From assembly GCA_958296125.1 (NCBI GenBank), contig OY282444.1, forward strand, positions 62,001 to 126,000: a stretch of 64,000 bases of DNA, written 5' to 3'. Positions within the stretch are counted from its first letter, which is position 1, and each line of letters opens with the position of its first letter. The notes beneath the pieces were generated by a model. It made no database searches. It saw only the letters and a list, made by a program, of their open reading frames with translations, and had not been told where the DNA came from. Shown in pieces: positions 27,031 to 35,212 of the stretch. The translations under genes and the position numbers were made by a program. Source of the DNA: an uncultured Poribacteria bacterium. GTDB lineage: Bacteria; Poribacteria; WGA-4E; PCPOR2b.

Positions 27031-28446
27031 ATGGAACATCAGAAAGAAATGTCAAGCAATGCCCTAACTGTGCGACAGATCGCCGAAAAAGCGTTAGCGG
27101 CTACTGTATCCTTAGAGATGCAAGATAGCAACGGTCAAACACTTGGAAGGGGCAGTGGCTTTTTCATCCGGCAGAACCTGATCGCCACCAACTACCACGT
27201 CATTGAAGGGGCAGCACAAGGCACTGCGAAGTTAGTCGGTAAGGACACGAAATACACTGTTGAAGGGATAACGGCAACTGATAAAACAAACGATCTCGCA
27301 CTTCTAAAGGTTTTAGCAGAGTCTGGTATCAAACCCCTTCCACTCGACGACAGCGACACGGTTCGGGTTGGCGAGACGGTTTACGTGGCGGGCAACCCGC
27401 TGGGGTTAGAATACACCGTCTCAGATGGGATTATCAGCGGTCGCCGCAATAAAGATGCGAAAGAACGGCTCCAGATGACCGCGCCGATTTCTCCGGGCAG
27501 CAGTGGGGGACCGGTGCTAAACGGCAAGGGTGAAGTGATCGGGGTGTCAGTTGCAGTCTATGGCGGGCTAGAAGCACAAAATCTCAATTTTGCGATCCCC
27601 TCAAACTATCTCAAGACGCTGATTGCACGCTTGGGAACGGTCAAACCTTTTTCGCAGGAAAGCCAATCCATATCTGCCAAGACGCACCTCATTCGAGGCT
27701 ATTTGAAGGCAGTGTTAGGGGATTATAAAGGAGCGATTGCGGACTATACCCAAGCCATCCGCCTCAAACCCGGTTTTGCCCTTGCCTACGCCGGTCGGGG
27801 ATATGCGAAGGAAAAATTAGGGCAACATTCCACCGCTATTTCTGATTTTGACACTGCTATCCGTCTCCAACCCGATTATGCCCCTGCCTACTTCAATCGA
27901 GGCGTTGCGAGGAGAAACTTAGGGCAACATGCCGCCGCTATTTCTGATTACGATACCACTATCCGGCTCCAACCCGATTATGCCCCTGCCTACTTCAATC
28001 GAGGCGTTGCGAGGAGAAACTTAGGACAACATTCCACCGCTATTTCTGATTACGATACCGCTATCCGTCTCCAACCCGATTATGCTGATGCCTACCTCAG
28101 TCGAGGCTTGGCGAAGACAAACTTAGGACAATATTCCGCCGCTATTTCTGATTATGACACCGCTATCCGTCTCCAACCCGATTATGCCCGTGCCTACGCC
28201 AGTCGAGGCTTGGCGAAGACAAACTTAGGACAATATTCCGCCGCTATTTCTGATTATGACACCGCTATCCGTCTCCAACCCGATTATCTCCCTGCCTACG
28301 CCAGTCGAGGCGTTGCGAAGGCGTTGTTGAAACACTTTTGGGAAGCGAAGCAGGATCTCAGGACTGCCTATAAACTTGCGGAAAAAGCTGGCGATGAAAG
28401 GCTCAAAGCCATTATTGAGGACGCACTTCAAACCGTTGACAGGTGA
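27031..28446 (+). CDS. Trypsin-like serine protease with 7 TPR units, no signal peptide (array gene 4)
   Basis: A 471-residue paralog with the gene-1 type N-terminus (MEHQKEMSSNALTV), so no signal peptide and presumably cytoplasmic. The triad is complete at His56, Asp88 and Ser158. The protease domain has small changes from the other three copies, for example LIATNYHV in place of LIVTNYHV and LGLEYTV in place of LGLEGTV. Seven TPR units follow; units 3 and 4 are near-identical to each other, as are units 5 and 6 (SRGLAKTNLGQYSA), which indicates recent unit duplication. It is the shortest and last member of the array. Confidence 0.9.
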   Translation: MEHQKEMSSNALTVRQIAEKALAATVSLEMQDSNGQTLGRGSGFFIRQNLIATNYHVIEGAAQGTAKLVGKDTKYTVEGITATDKTNDLALLKVLAESGIKPLPLDDSDTVRVGETVYVAGNPLGLEYTVSDGIISGRRNKDAKERLQMTAPISPGSSGGPVLNGKGEVIGVSVAVYGGLEAQNLNFAIPSNYLKTLIARLGTVKPFSQESQSISAKTHLIRGYLKAVLGDYKGAIADYTQAIRLKPGFALAYAGRGYAKEKLGQHSTAISDFDTAIRLQPDYAPAYFNRGVARRNLGQHAAAISDYDTTIRLQPDYAPAYFNRGVARRNLGQHSTAISDYDTAIRLQPDYADAYLSRGLAKTNLGQYSAAISDYDTAIRLQPDYARAYASRGLAKTNLGQYSAAISDYDTAIRLQPDYLPAYASRGVAKALLKHFWEAKQDLRTAYKLAEKAGDERLKAIIEDALQTVDR

Positions 28447-28625
28447 AACCGCCCTCCTCTGAACGCCCAAAGCAGATAGTCGATGGCTTGCACGACGGAG
28501 CGTGAAGAATTGAGCCAAGCAATATCACGCAACGTTTTCGGCATGTGCACAACTCACAACGCCCCAAAATTGGGATACTACAAACAGACAAGGGTTGCCC
28601 CTACACCCTGCCCAACGCGCCCTAG
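28447..28625. other. Array downstream flank
   Basis: The first 70 bp repeat the start of the intergenic blocks after array genes 2 and 3. Similarity stops around the gcgtgaaga point, which marks the right boundary of the duplicated unit. The remainder up to the ileS stop codon shows nothing recognisable. Confidence 0.55.
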
Positions 28626-31600
28626 TTACGTCACCTGTTCCACACCAATTGTTGCATCTTCGCCGTTGACTTTCTGCGACTTCAAAAAGGCGTTTGGACT
28701 TGACGACTCAACGACAATCGTCGTCAAGGTCTCGTGTGTAATGTAGGCCCGGTGGCGTTCAAACGCTTCGTGGACAGTTGGTGTCGATTCCAAACTGAGC
28801 GAAATCCGGTCAGAAACATTGAAGTCGGCTTCCTTCCGAATCTGCTGAATCTTATTGACCAACTCCCGCGCAAGGCCCTCAAGGATGAGCTCGTGCGTCA
28901 ATTCCGTTGAGAGGGCGACAAATTTGTAAGCGTCTGCTTCGACAGCATACCCCTCCCTGTTCGCCGACTGCACATCAATCTCGGCTCTGTCTAGCCTGTA
29001 GCTTACGCCATCCGCCTGAATCTCTAGTTCACCACTTCCATCGAGCTCCCGCTTGAGATCAAGGGCATCAGTCGCTGACATTGCTTTTGCAATGGCTTGG
29101 ACGTTTCTCCCGTATTTCGGTCCCAGCAGCTTGAAATTCGGCTTGATTGTGTAGGTCGCAAACTCGTCAATCCCCTCATGAAAAGAAATCTCCTTAACGT
29201 TCAATTCGTCCAAGACGAGCGCGGCCAGACCATTAACGGCGGCTTGTTGCTTTTCGGAGATACCACCGATTCCGATGCGTCCAATCGGTTGCCGTGTCTT
29301 AATCCCCGATTGATTGCGAGCGGCGCGTCCCAAACCGATTAGGTCACGAGCCAGCTTCATATCGTCTTCCAGCGATAGGTCAACGAGCCCCTCCTCCACA
29401 GCCGGGTAATCGGAGAGATGGACGCTTTCAGGGGCATCTGGATCAACCGAACACACCAAGTTTTGAAAGATTGACTCCGTAACGAATGGGACAAACGGTG
29501 CTAACAAGCGGCTAGTCGTCACCATAACTTGATACAGTGTCTGGTAGGCGGCTGCCTTATCGGTATCCGCTTCCGACTTCCAGAAACGCCGCCGACTTCG
29601 ACGCAGATACCAGTTCGACAGATTATCCAAAAAATCCTCAACGATACGGCAGGCACCATCGGGTGAAAAGGTCTCCAGACGCTCCGTTACCGAGCGAACT
29701 GTGCTTTGCAGACGAGATAGAATCCAACGGTCAAGCAGATTTTCAGACCTTTGTGGCGTATCCTTCCAGAGGGTCGCGGTTGGTCTCCAGCCATCAATGT
29801 TAGCGTAAGTGACCAGAAAGCTATACACATTCCAGAACGGGATGAGAACTTGGCGGCGGACCTCATCGGAATGCTTGTAGCCGAAGAGCAGATTCTGCTC
29901 CGGTTTGGCGGCGCAATACATCCAGCGCATCACGTCCACGCCCATCGTCTCAGCGGCATCATCAAACCAGATCGCGTTGCCCCAAGATTTATGCATTGCG
30001 CGTCCATCTTCCGCAAACAGCGTCGCATAGCTGAAATTATGCTTAAACGGGGCGCGTCGCTCCATCACCGTGCTCATTGCAATAAGCGAATAGAACCAGT
30101 TCCGAAATTGTCCCGGAAAACTTTCACTAATCAGATCAGCAGGGAACCATTGCCCCCAATAGTCGCGGTCGGTCCGATACTGCATCGTGCTGAAGCTGAC
30201 AATACCGGCATCTAACCAAGGATTTCCAACGTCCGGAATACGGGAAGCAGCGGCACCGCAACTTGGGCAGGCAATCTTCACCGCATCAATCCACGGGCGG
30301 TGTGGCGTATGCCCCTCAAATTTATCCCATCCTTCAACCGCGAGTTCCTTCAACTCCTCCAAACTTCCGACAACATGGAAATGGGCGCATTCATGGCATT
30401 CGTAGATGGGGAGTGCCAGTCCCCAGTAGCGTTTCTTAGAGATCATCCAGTCGTGCATATTCCGCAGCCAGTCGAGTTCGCGGGCGAGGCCGAATGAGGG
30501 ATACCACTTGGTTTCGTTGAGGACGACCTCCATCATCTGGTAGCGTAGGTTCTGTTCCTTCTCTGCCTCTGTTACCTGCTCATACGGTTTATCCAGTTGC
30601 TCGCCCATTGAGATGAACCATTCGTCCACAAGGCGGAAGACCAGCTCCTCTTCACAGCGCCAACACACCGGGTAGCGGTGGGTGTATTCTTCAAGGCGAT
30701 AGACAATCCCTTTCTGCTTCAGGTTCTCAAAAATGTCATCCGCGACGGTGTGGACCTGACGACCCGTTAGCCAGTCAAATCCGTCGAGATAAATCCCCTC
30801 CGCTCCCAACGGCGCGATGACGGGGAGGCCTTGCTCTTTACTTAATTCAAAGTCCTCGGCACCGCAGCCCGGGGCGGTGTGGACAATACCCGTCCCTTCT
30901 GCTTCACCAACTTCGTCCCACAGGATGACGCGATGCCCCTCAGCTGCTCCAGAAATCTGTTGGGCTGGCAGTTCATCGAAAGGACCATCATAGGCCCAAC
31001 CTTCCAATTCGCCGCCCGGTTTCTCCTCAAGAGTCCGATAATCCCCCCGAATAGCGTTCTCTAACGCTCCCTTACTCAACCAAAAGCGATCCGTGCCTTG
31101 TTCAACCAAAGCATAAGTCAAGTCTGGGTGCACCGCCGCTGCAACGTTGCTCGTCAACGTCCACGGTGTCGTCGTCCAGACCAACAAGCTCTCGCCGGGG
31201 CGGTTACGCAGCGGGAAACGTAGGAAGATGCTGGTATGCGTCAATTCTCGGTATCCGTCGGTGACAATCTCGTGCTGGCTGATGCCGGTATCGCACCGTG
31301 AACACCACGGCATCACATCGGTGCCTTTGTAGATCCAGCCACGATCGAAACATTTCTTCAGCATCGTCCAGATGGTGTAATTGTTCTCATTGGAAAACGT
31401 AAAATAAGATCCCCCCAATTCTGGCAATCCGAGTCTCCCGACAAGCTGTTCAACCGTATCCGTAACGGCACCATTCGGGCCCTCCACAGTGAGGGTCTGC
31501 GAGGGGTCCTGTGCCATTTTCGTTTCCAGCTCGCGCAAGAGATCCGGATCGTTCCAGTCCATCCAGTAGCCGAGCCGCACCGATTGTTCCGTCTGCGTGG

Positions 31601-31985
31601 CTGCATGGCGGAGCACCTGCCGCTTGCAGGCGTTGACAAATTCATCCAGTCCATAGGCTTCAATATCTTTTTTAGCTTTGAAACCCATGTCGCGCTCAAC
31701 GTTGACCTCAATCCAGAGCCCTTGGCAATCAAACCCATTCTGGTATCGCATCTGATAGCCTTGCATGGCTTTGAATCGCTGAAAGAGATCTTTGTACGTC
31801 CGTCCCCATGCGTGGTGAACACCCATTGGGTTATTGGCAGTGATTGGACCATCAATGAAACTCCAACGGGGTGCAGCCTGCCGCAGTGTTTTGAGTTTGT
31901 GAAAGACATTGCCATCGCGCCAGAAATCTAAAATTTGATGTTCTTGGGCGACGAAGTCTACGGTATTGGGTACATCCTTAAACAT
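28626..31985 (-). CDS. ileS: Isoleucyl-tRNA synthetase (divergent class I type)
   Basis: Charges tRNA-Ile. The 1119-residue protein has the overall IleS plan: catalytic Rossmann fold, a large CP1 editing insertion (WTTTPWTLTSNVAAAVHP, residues about 270-290), a zinc-ligand-like CWRCEEEL, a WLDAGIVSFSTMQY catalytic segment, and a helical anticodon domain. The HIGH motif is replaced by HHAWG (VHHAWGRTYKD), the usual GWDCHGLPIE is GFDCQGLWIE, and KMSKS reads AMHKSWGN. These deviations belong to a recognised divergent clade, as far as can be judged by memory. It has a promoter at 32057-32085. No T-box leader is visible. Confidence 0.88.
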   Translation of the reverse strand: MFKDVPNTVDFVAQEHQILDFWRDGNVFHKLKTLRQAAPRWSFIDGPITANNPMGVHHAWGRTYKDLFQRFKAMQGYQMRYQNGFDCQGLWIEVNVERDMGFKAKKDIEAYGLDEFVNACKRQVLRHAATQTEQSVRLGYWMDWNDPDLLRELETKMAQDPSQTLTVEGPNGAVTDTVEQLVGRLGLPELGGSYFTFSNENNYTIWTMLKKCFDRGWIYKGTDVMPWCSRCDTGISQHEIVTDGYRELTHTSIFLRFPLRNRPGESLLVWTTTPWTLTSNVAAAVHPDLTYALVEQGTDRFWLSKGALENAIRGDYRTLEEKPGGELEGWAYDGPFDELPAQQISGAAEGHRVILWDEVGEAEGTGIVHTAPGCGAEDFELSKEQGLPVIAPLGAEGIYLDGFDWLTGRQVHTVADDIFENLKQKGIVYRLEEYTHRYPVCWRCEEELVFRLVDEWFISMGEQLDKPYEQVTEAEKEQNLRYQMMEVVLNETKWYPSFGLARELDWLRNMHDWMISKKRYWGLALPIYECHECAHFHVVGSLEELKELAVEGWDKFEGHTPHRPWIDAVKIACPSCGAAASRIPDVGNPWLDAGIVSFSTMQYRTDRDYWGQWFPADLISESFPGQFRNWFYSLIAMSTVMERRAPFKHNFSYATLFAEDGRAMHKSWGNAIWFDDAAETMGVDVMRWMYCAAKPEQNLLFGYKHSDEVRRQVLIPFWNVYSFLVTYANIDGWRPTATLWKDTPQRSENLLDRWILSRLQSTVRSVTERLETFSPDGACRIVEDFLDNLSNWYLRRSRRRFWKSEADTDKAAAYQTLYQVMVTTSRLLAPFVPFVTESIFQNLVCSVDPDAPESVHLSDYPAVEEGLVDLSLEDDMKLARDLIGLGRAARNQSGIKTRQPIGRIGIGGISEKQQAAVNGLAALVLDELNVKEISFHEGIDEFATYTIKPNFKLLGPKYGRNVQAIAKAMSATDALDLKRELDGSGELEIQADGVSYRLDRAEIDVQSANREGYAVEADAYKFVALSTELTHELILEGLARELVNKIQQIRKEADFNVSDRISLSLESTPTVHEAFERHRAYITHETLTTIVVESSSPNAFLKSQKVNGEDATIGVEQVT

Positions 31986-32056
31986 GCTTTTCCATCTCTA
32001 TATAGGTGTAAAAATTGAAATAGTCTCACGTATTGATCTAGAGGTTAATGGCGAAT

Positions 32057-32085
32057 ATGGTAACAGACGTTTGAAGGGATGTCAA
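32057..32085 (-). promoter_or_regulatory. Promoter of ileS
   Basis: On the minus strand TTGACA (32085-32080) and TACCAT (32062-32057) are 17 bp apart. Transcription would begin near 32050, leaving a leader of about 65 nt with no riboswitch-like folding evident. Confidence 0.5.
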
Positions 32086-32145
32086 GATTTTTTGTCTTTT
32101 TAGGGCTATTGAGTTTTCCGTTTTTTGATCGATTTTGGCGGGTAG

Positions 32146-32174
32146 TCCGTTCCACCCCCTGGTCTCGGAACGGA
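32146..32174. repeat. Hairpin containing the CCTGGTCTCGGAACGGAC motif
   Basis: The motif copy (32158-32174, followed by G in place of the last C) pairs with an upstream TCCGTTCC (32146-32153): TCCGTTCC and GGAACGGA form a perfect 8-bp stem with a 13-nt loop. It sits between the divergent ileS and alcohol dehydrogenase promoters. The rest of the 343-bp gap holds only those promoters. Confidence 0.5.
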
Positions 32175-32218
32175 GGCACGGGCCGAAGAATTAAATGACC
32201 CTAGCCTTTTGTTTACGC

Positions 32219-32247
32219 TTGCAATGGCACCCCAATGTTGATATAAT
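32219..32247 (+). promoter_or_regulatory. Promoter of the alcohol dehydrogenase gene
   Basis: TTGCAA (32219-32224) and a perfect TATAAT (32242-32247) are 17 bp apart. The start near 32254 leaves a leader of about 75 nt. The dyad ATAATGCCG / CGGCATCAATTAT right at the -10 and start region could be an operator. Confidence 0.6.
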
Positions 32248-32328
32248 GCCGAACGGCATCAATTATAATTTTACGAACTTGCGAGACCAAATAAGTGAAC
32301 CACAAGTGAACACACTCAGGAGAATAGG

Positions 32329-33345
32329 ATGGAAAAAGCAGTCATACTCGGAGAACGCCAAGCGGGACTTGTTGAGGTTCCAGATCCGCAACCCAAAGAG
32401 GATTGGGTCGTCGTCAAAGTACATGCGGCACCCATGTGTACCGAATATAAGGGCTATGTGTCAGGCGGTAGATCGGAATTTCTCGGACACGAAGCAGCGG
32501 GGGAGGTCGTGGCGGTGGCACAACCGGGGCAGGTCAAAGCGGGAGACAGAGTGGTCGTGATGCCGCAGTATCCGTGCGGCAAATGCCACCTGTGCGTTGA
32601 CGGTGACTACATTCACTGCGAAAACGCTTACGATTTTACAGCGTTCACCGGTGCCCCTGAAGGACGGGCGACGATGGCGCAATATCTCCTGAAACCTTCT
32701 TGGATCCTGCCGAAAATTCCGGATGGAGTGCCCTATGAACATGCTGGTCTCGCCTGCTGTGCACTGGGCCCCTCGTTTGGTGCATTCCAGACGATGGGTT
32801 TGAGTGCCTATGATACTGTGCTAATCACGGGCATCGGTCCGGTTGGATTTGGGGCGGTTGTCAACGCACGTTTTCGCGGGGCGCGGGTCATCGCTGTGGA
32901 ATCCGTGCCGTGGCGTGTTGAGCGCGTGAAGCAGATGGGTGCCGCAGCAGTCCTCGATCCACGCGATCCCGAAATCGTTCAGAAAATTAAAGATTTGACA
33001 GATGGGATCGGTGTGGATTGTGCACTAGATTGCTCCGGGACGGTTCAAGCGGAGCGGCTCTGCATTGACGCAGCACGGCGCAAAGGGAAGGTCGCTTACG
33101 TCGGGGAATGTGGACAGGATTTGCCGATCCGCGTCAGTCCGGACCTTATCCGAAAGGGGCTCACCATCATCGGCAACTGGCACTACAACCTCAGCGATTT
33201 TCCGGGTATTATGAAAGTCATCCAAGAATCGCCGCTGATTAACCTGCTTGTCAGCCACATTATCCCGATGAGCGAGATCCAGAGGGCTTTTGAAATCTCG
33301 TCGTCTCACCAGAATAGTAAGATGATTCTGAAGCCGTGGGAGTGA
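32329..33345 (+). CDS. Zinc-dependent alcohol dehydrogenase family (MDR) oxidoreductase
   Basis: A 338-residue medium-chain dehydrogenase. The N-terminal GroES-like domain holds the catalytic-zinc residues (APMCTEYKG with Cys, then GHEAAGEV with the His-Glu pair). It also has two structural-zinc cysteines in CGKCHLC and a later Cys before ENAYDF. The Rossmann domain has ITGIGPVGFGAVV as the nucleotide loop. Family relatives include threonine, sorbitol and other polyol dehydrogenases. It starts at ATG 32329 after aggagaatagg and has its own promoter. It stands alone. The substrate is unknown. Confidence 0.9.
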   Translation: MEKAVILGERQAGLVEVPDPQPKEDWVVVKVHAAPMCTEYKGYVSGGRSEFLGHEAAGEVVAVAQPGQVKAGDRVVVMPQYPCGKCHLCVDGDYIHCENAYDFTAFTGAPEGRATMAQYLLKPSWILPKIPDGVPYEHAGLACCALGPSFGAFQTMGLSAYDTVLITGIGPVGFGAVVNARFRGARVIAVESVPWRVERVKQMGAAAVLDPRDPEIVQKIKDLTDGIGVDCALDCSGTVQAERLCIDAARRKGKVAYVGECGQDLPIRVSPDLIRKGLTIIGNWHYNLSDFPGIMKVIQESPLINLLVSHIIPMSEIQRAFEISSSHQNSKMILKPWE

Positions 33346-33422
33346 GGTCAGGTGCTTTACATTTTATGTGTCAATGTTTGCTCGTAGATAGTCGGCGATG
33401 TATTGACAGTAATTCTCACAAG

Positions 33423-33460
33423 CCCAATGTTTTCCTGGTCTCGGAACGGACAACATTGGG
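33423..33460. repeat. Hairpin with the 18-bp motif in its loop
   Basis: A perfect 9-bp stem CCCAATGTT (33423-33431) / AACATTGGG (33452-33460) encloses a full CCTGGTCTCGGAACGGAC motif (33434-33451). The stem bases CCCAAT/ATTGGG and the following GTCAA resemble the right-end hairpin of the adjacent tnpB element, so this may be a further element end or the outermost left end. Confidence 0.5.
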
Positions 33461-33518
33461 TCAAAATGCGTGATTTTCTCTTGTAGTAAGGATGTGTTAC
33501 AATATGATTATCTTTCAG

Positions 33519-33550
33519 TGGGAGCCCCTATCGAGCGATAGGGGCTCCCA
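33519..33550. repeat. Perfect hairpin at the left of the tnpB element
   Basis: TGGGAGCCCCTATCG and its exact reverse complement are separated by AG, a 15-bp stem. No U-run follows, so it is not a standard terminator. It lies 39 bp before the tnpB ATG and probably belongs to the element's left end or to control of tnpB. Confidence 0.7.
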
Positions 33551-33589
33551 TACCCTGTAAGATGGGCATGAAAGTTGAAAGAGACTCCC

Positions 33590-34792
33590 ATGTTAAAAAC
33601 ACACAAAATCGCATTAGACCCGAATAACAAGCAAGCGACCCAGTTTGCCCAGCATTGCGGTTACGCTCGGGTCGCCTACAATCATGCCTTAGCCGACTTC
33701 AAAACAGGGGTCGATGAAAATGTCTGGCGTTCGCATATAGAGCTTTGTCGCCGTTTCAATGCCATCAAGTATGATACATACGATTGGTGTCAAGCCATGT
33801 CTCAGAACGCCTCCAAGAATGCGATTTACACGAATCTTAACGATGCGGTCTCCCGATGGAAGTCAGGTCAAAACCGATTCCCTAAGTTTAAGAAACGGTC
33901 TCATAGGAAGAGTTATCAAGCAGATAGTGGTCGAGGCTCAATCAAAGTTGTAGGCAAGCGAATTCAACTCCCGAAAATCGGCGAGGTTCGTATGTTTGAA
34001 ACCCTACGCTACCCCGGCATTATCTGCAAGGTTGTTATTTCTAAGCAAGGGCATCGGTGGTTTGCGTCTGTTACCGTTGAGACATCCGTTGATGAGCCAG
34101 ACCCGAGGGGCAAACCTGTTGTCGGTGTAGACGTAGGCATTAAACATCTGGCTGTCACTTCGGAAGGACAGTATTTTGAGAATCCGAAGGCGTTGCGTCG
34201 GTATGAACGCAAGTTGAAGCGTCTCCAGCGTCAATTGAGCCGCAAGGTTAAAGGCAGTCGTAACTGGTATAAACTCAAGAACAAGATATCCAAACTGCAT
34301 TATCGGATAGTCTGCATTCGCAACGAGGCCCATCATAAGGCAACGACTGCTATTGTCAAAGGTGCCAGTCGTATCGGCATAGAATCGTTAAACGTTGCGG
34401 GTATGCTAAAGAATCATAAACTTGCTAAAGCATTATCCGACGCTTCGTTATCTGGTTTCCTTGAGATGCTGAGATATAAGGCAGAGGCTGCCGCTGTTAA
34501 AGTGGTCGAGGCAGACAGATTCTATCCATCAAGTAAAACTTGTTCTGCCTGTGGTGTAGTAGATAGTGATTTATCCTTATCTGATAGGACGTATAATTGT
34601 AGTGCTTGCGGGCATACACAAGACCGAGACCTGAACGCTGCAATAAACTTGAGAAATGTCGCGGTAGGGCATACCGAGACGCAAAACGCCTGTGGAGATT
34701 CTGTAAGACCCCAGCAGTTGGGGCACGAATCGTTGAGACAGGAAGATAGCATAGCAATAAGTGATCAACTATTGCTGTTTAGTCTATCATAG
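33590..34792 (+). CDS. tnpB: RNA-guided endonuclease TnpB
   Basis: A 400-residue TnpB/OrfB protein, the IS605 nuclease family ancestral to Cas12. All key residues are present: the helix-turn-helix-like N-terminus, the split RuvC site Asp181 (GVDVGIKHL), Glu265 (IGIESLNV) and Asp347 (DRDLNAAIN), and a zinc ribbon with Cys318, 321, 337 and 340. It should use an omega-RNA from the element's right end to cut DNA next to a short TAM, which helps keep the element in place. ATG 33590 matches the family N-terminus (MLKTHKIAL); a TTG five codons upstream is less likely. No tnpA is adjacent. Confidence 0.93.
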   Translation: MLKTHKIALDPNNKQATQFAQHCGYARVAYNHALADFKTGVDENVWRSHIELCRRFNAIKYDTYDWCQAMSQNASKNAIYTNLNDAVSRWKSGQNRFPKFKKRSHRKSYQADSGRGSIKVVGKRIQLPKIGEVRMFETLRYPGIICKVVISKQGHRWFASVTVETSVDEPDPRGKPVVGVDVGIKHLAVTSEGQYFENPKALRRYERKLKRLQRQLSRKVKGSRNWYKLKNKISKLHYRIVCIRNEAHHKATTAIVKGASRIGIESLNVAGMLKNHKLAKALSDASLSGFLEMLRYKAEAAAVKVVEADRFYPSSKTCSACGVVDSDLSLSDRTYNCSACGHTQDRDLNAAINLRNVAVGHTETQNACGDSVRPQQLGHESLRQEDSIAISDQLLLFSLS

Positions 34793-34794
34793 GA

Positions 34795-34825
34795 ATCCCA
34801 ATGCTTTAGCGTTGGGAGTAGTCAA
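34795..34825 (+). repeat. Right-end hairpin of the tnpB element
   Basis: TCCCAATGC and GCGTTGGGA pair (one G-T wobble) around a TTTA loop, then AGTAGTCAA follows. It begins just after the tnpB stop. Read on the other strand it supplies the last codons and the stop of the hepT gene. Confidence 0.65.
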
Positions 34826-35210
34826 TAAATGTCTCAAAATCGGTAACGCACCTTTGTAGGAATTGATAGATTAACTCATCGTCAACCGTCATATACCGAT
34901 GCACAATCACGCTTCTTAGCCCTGACATACCAGCCAGCTCCTGTGCAAAATCTTGAGGGAGGATGCTGTGTCTACCGAGTCCGAGTATTGCAGATCTGCT
35001 GTCCGACGGTTGTTCCAAGTCGCCACCGATAAGCAGATGATTCGCAATGTCAATCAAGCACTGAATCGCCGTTTGCAGCGCATAACGAATCATGGATTGA
35101 TAATTGCGGTCTGCTGCCTCATCACAGCTCAACTGCTGATAGGTGCGGAGATCTTCGGTATATTCCGAAACCGTGTGTAACAAGGCTTGGACAGTTTGTA
35201 GATCAATCAT
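34806..35210 (-). CDS. hepT: HepT-like HEPN-domain toxin
   Basis: A 134-residue HEPN ribonuclease-type toxin of the HepT/MntA (type VII) toxin-antitoxin family. The catalytic motif R-x4-H-x-Y is present and complete: Arg99, His104, Tyr106 (RSVIVHRY). The tyrosine is the residue AMPylated by MntA in studied systems. The ATG at 35208-35210 is 2 nt after the mntA stop; an in-frame start 22 codons earlier would overlap mntA and is less likely. The last five or six codons and the stop (…DYSQR) lie in the right end of the tnpB element, so the native C-terminus was replaced on insertion. Length stays close to normal. Confidence 0.85.
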   Translation of the reverse strand: MIDLQTVQALLHTVSEYTEDLRTYQQLSCDEAADRNYQSMIRYALQTAIQCLIDIANHLLIGGDLEQPSDSRSAILGLGRHSILPQDFAQELAGMSGLRSVIVHRYMTVDDELIYQFLQRCVTDFETFIDYSQR

Positions 35211-35212
35211 AC

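Larger units (their letters stand above)
33423..34825 (+). mobile_element. IS200/IS605-group element carrying tnpB only (IS1341-like)
   Basis: The element contains an intact tnpB but no Y1 transposase tnpA. The left side has a perfect 15-bp-stem hairpin with a 2-nt AG spacer (33519-33550) just before the gene. The right side has a hairpin with TTTA loop (34795-34816) followed by GTCAA, which I take as the right end (TCAA 34822-34825) by analogy with IS608-type cleavage sites. The left boundary is uncertain: it may be near 33519 or include the 33423-33460 hairpin. Mobilisation would need a tnpA elsewhere. The right part of tnpB plus this end is where an omega-RNA would be made. Confidence 0.7.

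Noticed and set aside
21400-28400. Regular 102-bp direct repeats that could be mistaken for a CRISPR array
   Set aside because: They lie wholly inside reading frames, keep the frame, and encode TPR units. There are no non-repeated spacers of constant size.
31986-32056. Possible T-box leader of ileS
   Set aside because: The leader would be only about 65 nt and has no T-box sequence or specifier stem.
33519-33550. Rho-independent terminator of the alcohol dehydrogenase gene
   Set aside because: The stem is perfect but no T-run follows on either side. Its place just before tnpB makes a role in the element more likely.
34497-34768. Antisense reading frames over the 3' end of tnpB
   Set aside because: They are shadows of the conserved tnpB coding sequence and have no family resemblance or ribosome site.
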